The translations under genes were made by a program, and so were the position numbers. Positions 1 to 5,654 of a stretch of 5,654 bases of DNA are shown one piece after another. Below the pieces are notes generated by a model that did not search any database, was not told the origin of the DNA, and was given only the letters and a program-made list of their open reading frames with translations. Source of the stretch: Dehalococcoidia bacterium (GTDB lineage: Bacteria; Chloroflexota; Dehalococcoidia; GIF9; UBA5629); contig QYPU01000102.1 in the NCBI GenBank assembly GCA_007280145.1, positions 1 through 5,654 of the forward strand. The letters are read 5' to 3'. Position 1 is the stretch's first letter; every line of letters starts with the position of its first letter.

Positions 1-616
<616 letters not shown>

Positions 617-637
617 CTAGGGAGTTTTATCTCCTAG
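617..637 (+). other. Hairpin directly after the mature 16S 3' end
   Basis: CTAGGGAG (617-624) and CTCCTAG (631-637) can form a 7-bp stem with one bulged G and a TTTTAT loop. It starts at the base after the mature 16S end. It may mark an RNase processing point or protect the 3' trailer, but the usual long leader/trailer processing stem would need the 5' flank, which is not in the window. The stem is seen; the role is inferred. Confidence 0.4.
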
Positions 638-643
638 GTCGGT

Positions 644-667
644 CGATAGATTTGCGTCTATCGTTTT
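644..667 (+). terminator. Likely intrinsic terminator of the 16S transcript
   Basis: CGATAGA (644-650) and TCTATCG (657-663) form a perfect 7-bp stem around the loop TTTGCG, followed at once by TTTT (664-667) and then AG. The stem is A/T-rich and the U tract short, so termination may be partial. Its position 28 bases after the 16S end, before an unrelated gene cluster, supports a terminator that ends a 16S-only transcript. Confidence 0.6.
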
Positions 668-745
668 AGTGATGAGTTGTCTTCCTTCCACTATCCAGAT
701 GTTAAGTTTTTTTATTTCAACCTCATATCCCATAGTTGACTGGAG

Positions 746-754
746 TGGTAAAAT
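746..754 (+). promoter_or_regulatory. Possible extended -10 promoter for the mobA operon
   Basis: TGG-TAAAAT (746-754) matches an extended -10 element (TGn plus a 5/6 match to TATAAT). It would start transcription near 761, after the 16S terminator and before mobA. No good -35 box sits 17 bases upstream. A TTGACT lies at 736-741, but it is too close to this -10 and pairs with no good -10 of its own. The stretch between the 16S terminator and this site (668-745) holds a T7 run at 707-713 and nothing else I recognise. Confidence 0.4.
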
Positions 755-784
755 AGTAGTAGTAACATAAGCCGGAGACAGAAA

Positions 785-1420
785 GTTAGCCGACTACAAG
801 TCTTAGCTGTAACAGGTATCATTCTAGCCGGTGGTAAGGGCTTGCGCTTAGGACATGAGAAAGCTCTGGAGAAGATAGGCGAACAAAGCCTAATTGAGCG
901 AACTCTAAGCTGCCTTTCCCCGGTTAGCCAGAGAGTGCTTGTAGTGACTAGCCAAGCGCAATTTGGTCTTATTGCTGCTCGAGTAAAAGGGAAAATAATA
1001 GTTGATGTCTGCCCTGGTAAGGGGGTGTTGGGTGGTCTTTATACCGGGTTGGCAAGGTCTGATACTTTTTATAATTTGGTTGTAGGTTGTGACATGCCCT
1101 TTCTTAATCGCGATTTATTGCGTTATTTGATTGGCCTTGCCCCCGATTTTGACGTGGTTATCCCTAAGATAGACGGTATGGCTGAACCACTACACGCCGT
1201 TTACTCTAAGAAATGCTTGGCTTCTATTGAGCAGTTATTACAGGAGAGTAGATTAGCAATATCCGAGCTTTTTAGCTTGGTTAGGACGAGATACGTTGAT
1301 GAGGCTGAGATAACTAAATTTGACTCAAAACATCTGAGCTTTTTCAATATCAACACACAAGATGATTTGAGAAAAGCTAAGATGCTGATGAGGCAAGGAG
1401 CAAACTCCAGTAATTGGTAG
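785..1420 (+). CDS. mobA: Molybdenum cofactor guanylyltransferase MobA (start codon unclear)
   Basis: MobA is a cytoplasmic enzyme that transfers GMP from GTP to molybdenum cofactor, giving the guanine dinucleotide cofactor of DMSO-reductase-family enzymes. The signature nucleotide-binding loop LAGGKGLRLGHEKAL is encoded from 824. Further on are PGKGVLGGLYTGL, the metal-binding GCDMPFL, EPLHAVYSK and the C-terminal FFNINTQDDL, all in family order. The frame is open from 752, yet it has no ATG, GTG or TTG before the TTG at 842, which lies inside the nucleotide-binding loop and cannot be the true start. I place the start at the GTT at 785 because GGAG (774-777) lies seven bases upstream; this gives 211 residues, normal for the family. 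Rare ATC or ATT starts at 818 or 821 are alternatives. The stop is 15 bases before moeA, so the two are probably co-transcribed. The function is secure; the start is not. Confidence 0.88.
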   Translation, partial: VSRLQVLAVTGIILAGGKGLRLGHEKALEKIGEQSLIERTLSCLSPVSQRVLVVTSQAQFGLIAARVKGKIIVDVCPGKGVLGGLYTGLARSDTFYNLVVGCDMPFLNRDLLRYLIGLAPDFDVVIPKIDGMAEPLHAVYSKKCLASIEQLLQESRLAISELFSLVRTRYVDEAEITKFDSKHLSFFNINTQDDLRKAKMLMRQGANSSNW

Positions 1421-1435
1421 GGGTGAATTCTAGTA

Positions 1436-2695
1436 GTGATTAGCGTTGAAGAAGCTTTAGGCAAAGTCTTGGGTTTTGTTGATGTTCTTGAAGAGGAGGA
1501 AAGGTCTCTTCTGGACTGTTTGGGGCAAGTTCTGGCCGAGGATATATATGCACCTTTTGATGTACCACCCCATGATAATTCGGCTATGGATGGTTATGCT
1601 GTACAAGCTGAAAGCATTAGAGGAGCAAGTTATGAGCGTCCTAGGATTCTTCGAGTTGTTGGCGAAGTAGCCGCTGGTCATGTCACTGGCTTGAAGGTAG
1701 AGCTAGGAACATGTGTCCGGATTATGACTGGTGCTTCGTTGCCAGAGGGGGCGGATACAGTCGTTCCTTTTGAGGCTACCGATGAGGTTGACCGTAAGCG
1801 AACCTCAGCTTCTGAGGCTGAAATCGGTATTCGTTGTAGCTTGCCTGAGGGTTCGAACATCCGCCAAAGTGGCGAAGACATCGCTAAGGGCGAGTTGGTT
1901 ATGAGGTGTGGGAGGTTGCTTCATCCTGCTGAAATTGGAATGTTGGCTTCGTTGGGAAAGGGAACAGTTTTAGTTATTCGGCGCCCCGTGGTGGCTATCC
2001 TAGCCACGGGTGATGAAGTATTGGATGTTAATCAACCTTTGCTCCCAGGGAAAATATATAGCAGCAATACTTACAGCCTAGCTGCTCAGGTTCTTAGCTA
2101 CGGTGGTATTCCAAGAGTTTTGGGAATTGCTCCAGATGATGTGGGGCAATTATCCAGGGCTCTTCGCCGTGGGCTCAGCTGTGATATGTTAGTAACATCA
2201 GGCGGAGTTTCTTTGGGTGATTATGATGTGGTCAAACAAGTTCTGGCAGCCGAGGGAGACATATCCTTTTGGACGGTGTGCATGAAGCCAGGTAAGCCTT
2301 TAGCCTTCGGCACATTCAGGAGGAATGGCAAAAAAAATGTCCCTCATCTAGGTTTACCGGGCAATCCGGCGAGTTCTATGATTACCTTTGAGGTCTTTGG
2401 CCGCCCGGCTATTCTCAAAATGATGGGTAAGAGAAACCTGACTAGGCCTAGTGTAACAGCGGTGATGGAAAGCCCGATTAAAAATGATGATAACAGACGT
2501 ATCTTTGCTCGTGTTATAGTTAGCAGGCGGGAAGGTAAATACTTTGCCCGTCTCACAGGTCCTCAGGGTTCGGGAGTTTTAACCTCGATGGCAAAGGCAA
2601 ATGGTTTAGCTGTTATTCCGGAGACTACCAAGGAACTTAAACCAGGAACTACTGTTGATGTAATGCTGCTTGGCTGGGGCGAGGCTCAAGATTGA
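1436..2695 (+). CDS. moeA: Molybdopterin molybdenumtransferase MoeA
   Basis: MoeA takes adenylylated molybdopterin (made by MogA/MoaB-type proteins), hydrolyses the AMP and inserts molybdate to give active molybdenum cofactor. The protein has 419 residues, a typical length. Visible motifs are PPHDNSAMDGYAV (residues 44-56, including the conserved Asp52), VVAILATGDEV (from about 185), TSGGVSLGDYD (254-264), MKPGKP (283-288) and GLPGNPAS (306-313). The last three belong to the MogA-like domain III, and the remaining C-terminal part matches the small beta domain IV. The start is GTG at 1436 with TAGGGGTGA (1418-1426) as ribosome binding site, overlapping the mobA stop, so translation may be coupled. 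Adjacent mobA and moeA make the late cofactor steps one unit. Nothing is missing or broken. Confidence 0.96.
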   Translation: MISVEEALGKVLGFVDVLEEEERSLLDCLGQVLAEDIYAPFDVPPHDNSAMDGYAVQAESIRGASYERPRILRVVGEVAAGHVTGLKVELGTCVRIMTGASLPEGADTVVPFEATDEVDRKRTSASEAEIGIRCSLPEGSNIRQSGEDIAKGELVMRCGRLLHPAEIGMLASLGKGTVLVIRRPVVAILATGDEVLDVNQPLLPGKIYSSNTYSLAAQVLSYGGIPRVLGIAPDDVGQLSRALRRGLSCDMLVTSGGVSLGDYDVVKQVLAAEGDISFWTVCMKPGKPLAFGTFRRNGKKNVPHLGLPGNPASSMITFEVFGRPAILKMMGKRNLTRPSVTAVMESPIKNDDNRRIFARVIVSRREGKYFARLTGPQGSGVLTSMAKANGLAVIPETTKELKPGTTVDVMLLGWGEAQD

Positions 2696-2811
2696 TGAAA
2701 GGAAATGAAGACGATTTTGCATGGTCTTAGTTCTGGGAGGCAGGGAGAATCTAAATATAAAACAGAGGCTAAATATCTGGCCTGATTATTGAGCTGAGGA
2801 TTGAGAGACAG
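2696..2811 (+). other. Spacer between moeA and the DUF362 gene, with a direct repeat
   Basis: This 116-base gap holds no convincing gene. CTAAATAT occurs twice, at 2751-2758 and 2769-2776, 18 bases apart. A TATAAA at 2756-2761 could be a -10 box, but no -35 is seen at the right distance. TGAGGA (2795-2800) is the ribosome binding site of the next gene. An internal promoter is possible but unproven. Confidence 0.3.
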
Positions 2812-3543
2812 ATGATTTTCGAAGCATCCAAGTTTGTTTTCACGCCGCCGCCTTTGGTTTCCCGAGCCCGGCGAGTTTTAATCAAACCCAATGCTGCTTA
2901 CCCATTACCATATCCAATAAGCACCAGCCGGGAGACGATGAACCGAATAATCGAAAGTATCAAGCTTGTCAGCGATGCTGATATCATTATACTTGAAGGG
3001 ATGCCTAGCGGAGAGTCAGTATATCCAATATACCGAGCTTTGGGTTATGATTTTCCCAGGGTGCTGATGTTGGATGTTAGAGATTGCATCTGGGTGGAAG
3101 TAGAGAATCCTTTGCCTCACCCCTTTGCTGTAGCTACTTTTTGGGTACCCAATGTTGTCCTGTCCAGTGACTATTTGATCAGTATGGCTCCTTTCAGTGT
3201 TATCGGCGGGAGTGGCAGCTTCAGTATAAAGAACCTTTTGAGTTTGTTGCCTGTGAGTAAATATAAGGGAGAGGCCTCGGGTGGCCGGGGGGTCTTATAT
3301 GAACTAGGAATGGATAAGGTAATTGCAGATCTCTATTTCACCTTACCTTTCGATCTGGGTATTATTGATGCTCGCCAGAAGTTTACCAGCGCAGATAACT
3401 CGCTTCGGGGAAGGACAGAGGAATATGGGAAGATCTTTGCTGGCGAGCCATACGAAGTTGACCGAGAAGCAGTACAGGCAAGCAGAGTAGAAGCAGGATA
3501 CCTGGACCTAATTGAAATGGGCAAAGCTGAGATGGAGGGTTAG
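2812..3543 (+). CDS. DUF362 family protein, function unknown
   Basis: The 243-residue protein fits the DUF362 family. It has the hallmark VLIKPNAAYPLP near residue 22, then STSRETMNRIIESI and IIILEGMPSGES. A central ISMAPFSVIGGSGSFSIKN motif follows, corresponding to the family's 'PklKtH...vTgaiKN' segment (Lys140-Asn141), and then LGIIDARQKF, the usual 'ivDg' position. There is no ferredoxin domain, no cysteine cluster and no signal peptide, so it is the short, soluble type. DUF362 proteins are common in anaerobes, some fused to 4Fe-4S domains; their reaction is not established as far as I know. The ATG at 2812 has TGAGGA 11 bases upstream. The gene follows moeA on the same strand after 116 bases and is tightly linked to the next gene. 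The family call rests on remembered motifs. Confidence 0.75.
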   Translation: MIFEASKFVFTPPPLVSRARRVLIKPNAAYPLPYPISTSRETMNRIIESIKLVSDADIIILEGMPSGESVYPIYRALGYDFPRVLMLDVRDCIWVEVENPLPHPFAVATFWVPNVVLSSDYLISMAPFSVIGGSGSFSIKNLLSLLPVSKYKGEASGGRGVLYELGMDKVIADLYFTLPFDLGIIDARQKFTSADNSLRGRTEEYGKIFAGEPYEVDREAVQASRVEAGYLDLIEMGKAEMEG

Positions 3544-3548
3544 AGCTA

Positions 3549-3953
3549 ATGAGCGAGACAGATAGAATCAGCGAGTTGGAAGGCCTTAGTTATTTCATCG
3601 ATTTAGACTGGTTTCAGGAAAGTGGTCGCTCCTTTACTGTTGTTGTGGAGCATTGTCTCTGTCTAGCTTGCAAAGAAAGACTAGCTTCTGAGCCGGAAGC
3701 TATGACATCAACTTCACTGATAATGAATATCAGGGATTGTTGTTCTAAAGCCTCTGGTTTTATCAGCCCTGAGTTACCACTGCTTGAGAAAATATTCCGG
3801 CTCTTTTTATCTAATGGGGATCGCTCGTTGAGTCTTGCAGAATTAATAGCCCAACTGAGCCTCTATTTAGACAGCCCTACTTCGCTGTCTCCTCAAACCA
3901 TAAGGCGCCTTTTGGATAACGACCAGTGCTATGGTTTTTGCCGGAAACCTTAA
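3549..3953 (+). CDS. Small cysteine-rich protein of unknown function
   Basis: I do not recognise a named family, though the IDLDWF...GRS start and IRDCCSK segment recall conserved hypothetical proteins of Dehalococcoidia (memory only). The 134 residues include seven cysteines: C36, C38, C41 (CLCLAC), C64-C65 (RDCCSK), C127 and C131 (CYGFC). This spacing could bind zinc or iron-sulfur. Residues 78-125 look helical and end in SPQTIRRLLDND, which resembles a winged-helix or HTH-like fold, so a nucleic-acid role is possible but speculative. There is no signal peptide or membrane segment. The ATG lies five bases after the DUF362 stop, and its GGAGGG ribosome binding site (3534-3539) is inside the end of that gene, so the two are translated together. 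It is the last gene of the plus-strand operon. Confidence 0.8.
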   Translation: MSETDRISELEGLSYFIDLDWFQESGRSFTVVVEHCLCLACKERLASEPEAMTSTSLIMNIRDCCSKASGFISPELPLLEKIFRLFLSNGDRSLSLAELIAQLSLYLDSPTSLSPQTIRRLLDNDQCYGFCRKP

Positions 3954-3998
3954 GAAGAGTAGCTGAGCTAAATACTAGTCTTGTTTTCGGGTTTATCA

Positions 3999-4280
3999 CT
4001 ATCTTACTTCGAAGTTGGAAAACTGCCCGGTGAATGCAGCCCAGTCTACCTCTATATTCTCTACCAGGGCCTCGGGTGGTCCTGTCTCGAGCCGTCTGAT
4101 AAGCTCCTCGAGTTTCCCCTTTTCACCCTCGGCATGGACTTCTACGATGCCCTCTCGGGGCAGGTTATGCACGTAGCCCCGCAAGCCCAGGCTCTTGGCG
4201 ACCTGGGAAGTAAAGGCTCGATAGAAAACACCTTGAACTTGGCCGTGAACTTTAGCTGTGACATAAGCTAATTCAGGCAT
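3999..4280 (-). CDS. acyP: Acylphosphatase
   Basis: Acylphosphatase is a small cytosolic enzyme that hydrolyses carboxyl-phosphate bonds in compounds such as acetyl phosphate or carbamoyl phosphate. The 93 residues are the normal length. The phosphate-binding VHGQVQGVFYRAF loop is at residues 11-23 with the catalytic Arg21. GYVHNL at 35-40 carries the catalytic Asn39, followed by GIVEVHAEG, and the usual aromatic FSNFEVR closes the chain. The ATG at 4280 is the only in-frame start. The very strong AGGAGGAGG site (4303-4295) is 14 bases away, a long gap, and is better placed for an out-of-frame ATG at 4287 that opens a four-codon reading frame. The gene is downstream of the radical SAM gene by 66 bases, probably in the same transcript. 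It converges on the cysteine-rich gene with 45 bases between stops and no clear terminator. Confidence 0.95.
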   Translation of the reverse strand: MPELAYVTAKVHGQVQGVFYRAFTSQVAKSLGLRGYVHNLPREGIVEVHAEGEKGKLEELIRRLETGPPEALVENIEVDWAAFTGQFSNFEVR

Positions 4281-4346
4281 CTTGCATCTATTAACCTCCT
4301 CCTGTTAATTTATTGGAAGGGAGCTTCGTCCTTCAAGCTTATCTTA

Positions 4347-5273
4347 TTAAACTGCTTGAGCGATGGCTGGGTGGACCTTGCCTAGTCGATTCAATCCAGC
4401 TTTATGTGCTAATTCAACAGCCTCAAGGAATTCTTGGTGTAATAGTGGTCTGGCTAATCGAGGCATCTGGAAGGCTTTATAGCAAGGATGGTATTGAGCC
4501 ATAATATTGACGTAGCTATTTTGCGAAATCTCTTCAGCTATAAAGTTCAGTGTCTCTTTTGTACCGGCAAGCCTGCGGGGCAAGACTAGGTGGCGTATTA
4601 GGAGACCACGGACAGCTATTCCATCCTCATCAATTTGGAGGTCACCTACTTGGCGATGCATTTCTTTAACTGCAGCTCGGTTAACTGAAGGGTAATCTTT
4701 TATGTCTGATAGCTCCTCAGCAATCTCTTCATCGGAATATTTCATGTCTGGCATGTAAATGTCCACAACCCCATCGAGAATCTTTAAAGTTTCTACTGAG
4801 TCATAGCCACCAGAATTATACACTAGCGGCAACCTTAAGCCCAACTCTATAGCGACCTCCAATGCCTCGAGGATTTGGGGTACCACGTGGGTTGGAGAGA
4901 CCAAGTTTATGTTATGGCACCCCTTGGCCTGAAGGGATAGCATTGTTTTTGCTAGCTCTTGTCTATTTAGTTCAGCTCCATCGCCGAGCTGGCTGATATA
5001 ATAATTCTGGCAGAAAATGCATTTTAGGTTGCAATTGGTGAAGAAGATGGTTCCCGAGCCGTGTCTGCCTACCAATGGTGCTTCTTCACCAAAGTGAGGT
5101 ACGTAGCTAGACACTGCTGCCAAACGGGGAGTATGGCATTTGCCAGTTTCACCAATTAGCCGGTTAACCGCACAATGGCGAGGACAGACCTGGCAATTCT
5201 GCAATAAAGCTCTGGCCGCTTCTACCCGTTTAGCTAATTCACCGCTACGGTAAAGTTCCAAATACGCGGCCAT
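4347..5273 (-). CDS. Radical SAM protein, PflX-like (COG1313 type)
   Basis: This is a 308-residue radical SAM protein related to PflX and, more distantly, to pyruvate formate-lyase activating enzymes. The 4Fe-4S/SAM site is C81-N-L-K-C85-I-F-C88, followed by QNYYIS. An N-terminal cluster C27-x2-C30-x3-C34 with C46 (CQVCPRHC...GKC) is typical of this subgroup and may hold a second metal site. NLVSPTHVVP (about 123-132), VYNSGGYDS (151-159) and VVDIYMPDMKY (169-179) are the expected barrel strands. The substrate is unknown; family members are often named PFL activase without proof, and no glycyl-radical enzyme is nearby. The ATG at 5273 has GAGGA (5286-5282) nine bases upstream, formed by the last codons of the preceding 47-residue gene. 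It lies between that gene and acyP in one minus-strand operon. Confidence 0.92.
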   Translation of the reverse strand: MAAYLELYRSGELAKRVEAARALLQNCQVCPRHCAVNRLIGETGKCHTPRLAAVSSYVPHFGEEAPLVGRHGSGTIFFTNCNLKCIFCQNYYISQLGDGAELNRQELAKTMLSLQAKGCHNINLVSPTHVVPQILEALEVAIELGLRLPLVYNSGGYDSVETLKILDGVVDIYMPDMKYSDEEIAEELSDIKDYPSVNRAAVKEMHRQVGDLQIDEDGIAVRGLLIRHLVLPRRLAGTKETLNFIAEEISQNSYVNIMAQYHPCYKAFQMPRLARPLLHQEFLEAVELAHKAGLNRLGKVHPAIAQAV

Positions 5274-5278
5274 CTAGT

Positions 5279-5422
5279 TTATTCCTCGGTAGGCGGCGAT
5301 TCTTTTTTAGCCTTCTTAATTACCTCTACTGTTTCTTGAGGTACGAGAATGATGGGAGTTGTCTTTTTAGTTCCCTTCTTAGGTTTTTTAGGTTCCCTTC
5401 GGCTAAAATTTCTGGTACCCAT
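5279..5422 (-). CDS. Small basic lysine/proline-rich protein (47 residues), function unknown
   Basis: Read on the minus strand, ATG at 5422 opens a 47-residue frame ending in TAA at 5279. The protein begins MGTRNFSRREPKKPKKGTKK, continues with a more hydrophobic TTPIILVPQETVEVIKKAKK stretch and ends in an acidic ESPPTEE tail. The basic N-terminal half suggests a disordered, RNA- or nucleoid-binding protein, but that is inference. I have a weak memory of similar short 'RREPKKPKK' proteins in Dehalococcoides. Support for real coding: GAGGG (5433-5429) lies six bases before the ATG, a strong promoter sits just upstream, and the stop is five bases before the radical SAM start, whose ribosome binding site it supplies. 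There is no Cys and no signal peptide. Confidence 0.72.
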   Translation of the reverse strand: MGTRNFSRREPKKPKKGTKKTTPIILVPQETVEVIKKAKKESPPTEE

Positions 5423-5442
5423 AACAATCCCTCATGTTGATT

Positions 5443-5457
5443 CCATATCGAATATGG
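5443..5457. promoter_or_regulatory. Palindrome at the predicted start of the minus operon transcript
   Basis: CCATAT-CGA-ATATGG is a perfect 6-bp inverted repeat around three bases. It begins about seven bases downstream of the minus-strand -10 box, so it sits at or just after the predicted transcription start. It could be an operator for a small dimeric repressor or a 5' stem in the mRNA. No protein can be assigned. Confidence 0.35.
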
Positions 5458-5464
5458 TAGTAGA

Positions 5465-5493
5465 AGTTTAGCAGAGGCCAGTTCTTGTGTAAA
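5465..5493 (-). promoter_or_regulatory. Sigma-70-type promoter of the minus-strand operon
   Basis: On the minus strand, TTTACA (5493-5488) and TAAACT (5470-5465) are separated by exactly 17 bases, and TGC just before the -10 gives an extended -10 element. Transcription would start near 5458, giving a leader of about 35 bases before the 47-residue gene. Confidence 0.7.
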
Positions 5494-5516
5494 GGATTCG
5501 GATTGACATAAATTTC

Positions 5517-5545
5517 TTGACTTTTGCTTTAGCTTTATTTATACT
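5517..5545 (+). promoter_or_regulatory. Sigma-70-type promoter of the tRNA-Thr gene
   Basis: TTGACT (5517-5522) and TATACT (5540-5545) are separated by 17 bases, each one base from consensus. The predicted start is near 5552, about 37 bases before the tRNA. Its -35 lies back to back with that of the minus operon, 23 bases away, making a compact divergent promoter. Confidence 0.75.
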
Positions 5546-5588
5546 AACTGCCCGTAGTTGGTTAGGTATTTTGAGAATTTGATAGATT

Positions 5589-5654
5589 GCCCGAGTGGCG
5601 CAATGGTAGCGCAACCGACTTGTAATCGGTAGGTTAGTGGGTTCGACTCCCCTC
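5589..5654 (+). tRNA. tRNA-Thr (anticodon UGU), 3' end cut by the window
   Basis: The 5' acceptor strand is GCCCGAG (5589-5595), then TG. The D arm is GCGC-AATGGTA-GCGC (5598-5612). The anticodon arm is ACCGA-CTTGTAA-TCGGT (5614-5630) with anticodon TGT at 5621-5623, reading ACA (Thr). The variable loop is AGGTT. The T loop TTCGACT (5642-5648) is followed by CCCCT, and the last visible base, C5654, fits the first base of a 3' strand CTCGGGC. The 5' T-stem strand reads AGTGGG, which pairs fully with CCCCT only if T5638 is bulged out. Apart from that base, the molecule looks normal. Confidence 0.9.

Noticed and set aside
842..1420. Starting mobA at the TTG at 842
   Set aside because: It would cut the nucleotide-binding loop in half, and no ribosome binding site precedes it.
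2695..2730. Eleven-codon frame (MKGNEDDFAWS) overlapping the moeA stop
   Set aside because: Too short, with only a weak GAGG upstream and no sign of conservation visible.
3960..3970. TAGCT-G-AGCTA palindrome between the convergent operons
   Set aside because: A one-base centre cannot form a useful hairpin and no T run follows directly, so I do not call a terminator.
4316..4334. GAAGGGA/TCCTTC stem between the radical SAM gene and acyP
   Set aside because: The stem has a bulge and, on the transcribed strand, is followed by AATAAATT rather than a U tract; too weak for a terminator call.
3981..4504. Plus-strand frames at 3981-4271 and 4313-4504
   Set aside because: They are antisense to acyP and the radical SAM gene, which carry clear family motifs.

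Overview
The window opens inside a 16S rRNA gene and reads through it, two short gene clusters and the start of a tRNA gene. The visible 3' part of the 16S closely resembles, from memory, that of the class Dehalococcoidia (phylum Chloroflexota). Examples are the decoding-region stretch ending in CTGGATCACCTCCTTT and the wording around the GGATTGCAGGCTGAAAC helix. I place it at class level only; it does not look identical to the Dehalococcoides or Dehalogenimonas sequences I remember. Nothing points to a phage, plasmid, transposon or CRISPR array, and no reductive dehalogenase is visible.

Layout. (1) 1-616, plus strand: 3' end of 16S rRNA, followed by hairpins including a likely intrinsic terminator (644-667). 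No ITS tRNA, 23S or 5S follows, which fits the unlinked rRNA genes described for Dehalococcoides. (2) 785-3953, plus strand: a likely operon of mobA and moeA (late molybdenum cofactor synthesis), a DUF362-family gene, and a small cysteine-rich gene of unknown function whose ribosome binding site lies inside the DUF362 gene. mobA has no ATG, GTG or TTG anywhere that could start the protein before its nucleotide-binding loop. (3) 5422-3999, minus strand, convergent with the first operon: a lysine- and proline-rich 47-residue protein, a PflX-like radical SAM protein (COG1313 type), and an acylphosphatase. (4) 5443-5545: divergent promoters with near-consensus boxes, one driving the minus operon and one driving the tRNA, plus a short palindrome at the predicted minus transcription start. 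(5) 5589-5654: tRNA-Thr(UGU), cut by the window end, with one extra base in its T stem.

How the genes work together. MoeA inserts molybdenum into molybdopterin, and MobA adds GMP to make the guanine dinucleotide form used by enzymes of the DMSO-reductase family, such as formate-dehydrogenase-like subunits of anaerobes. The radical SAM protein and the DUF362 protein both fit an anaerobic, iron-sulfur-rich metabolism, but neither has a function that can be assigned from sequence. I found no clearly new system. The points most worth a second look are the mobA start, the tRNA T-stem bulge, the isolated 16S, and two small lineage-type proteins (47 and 134 residues).
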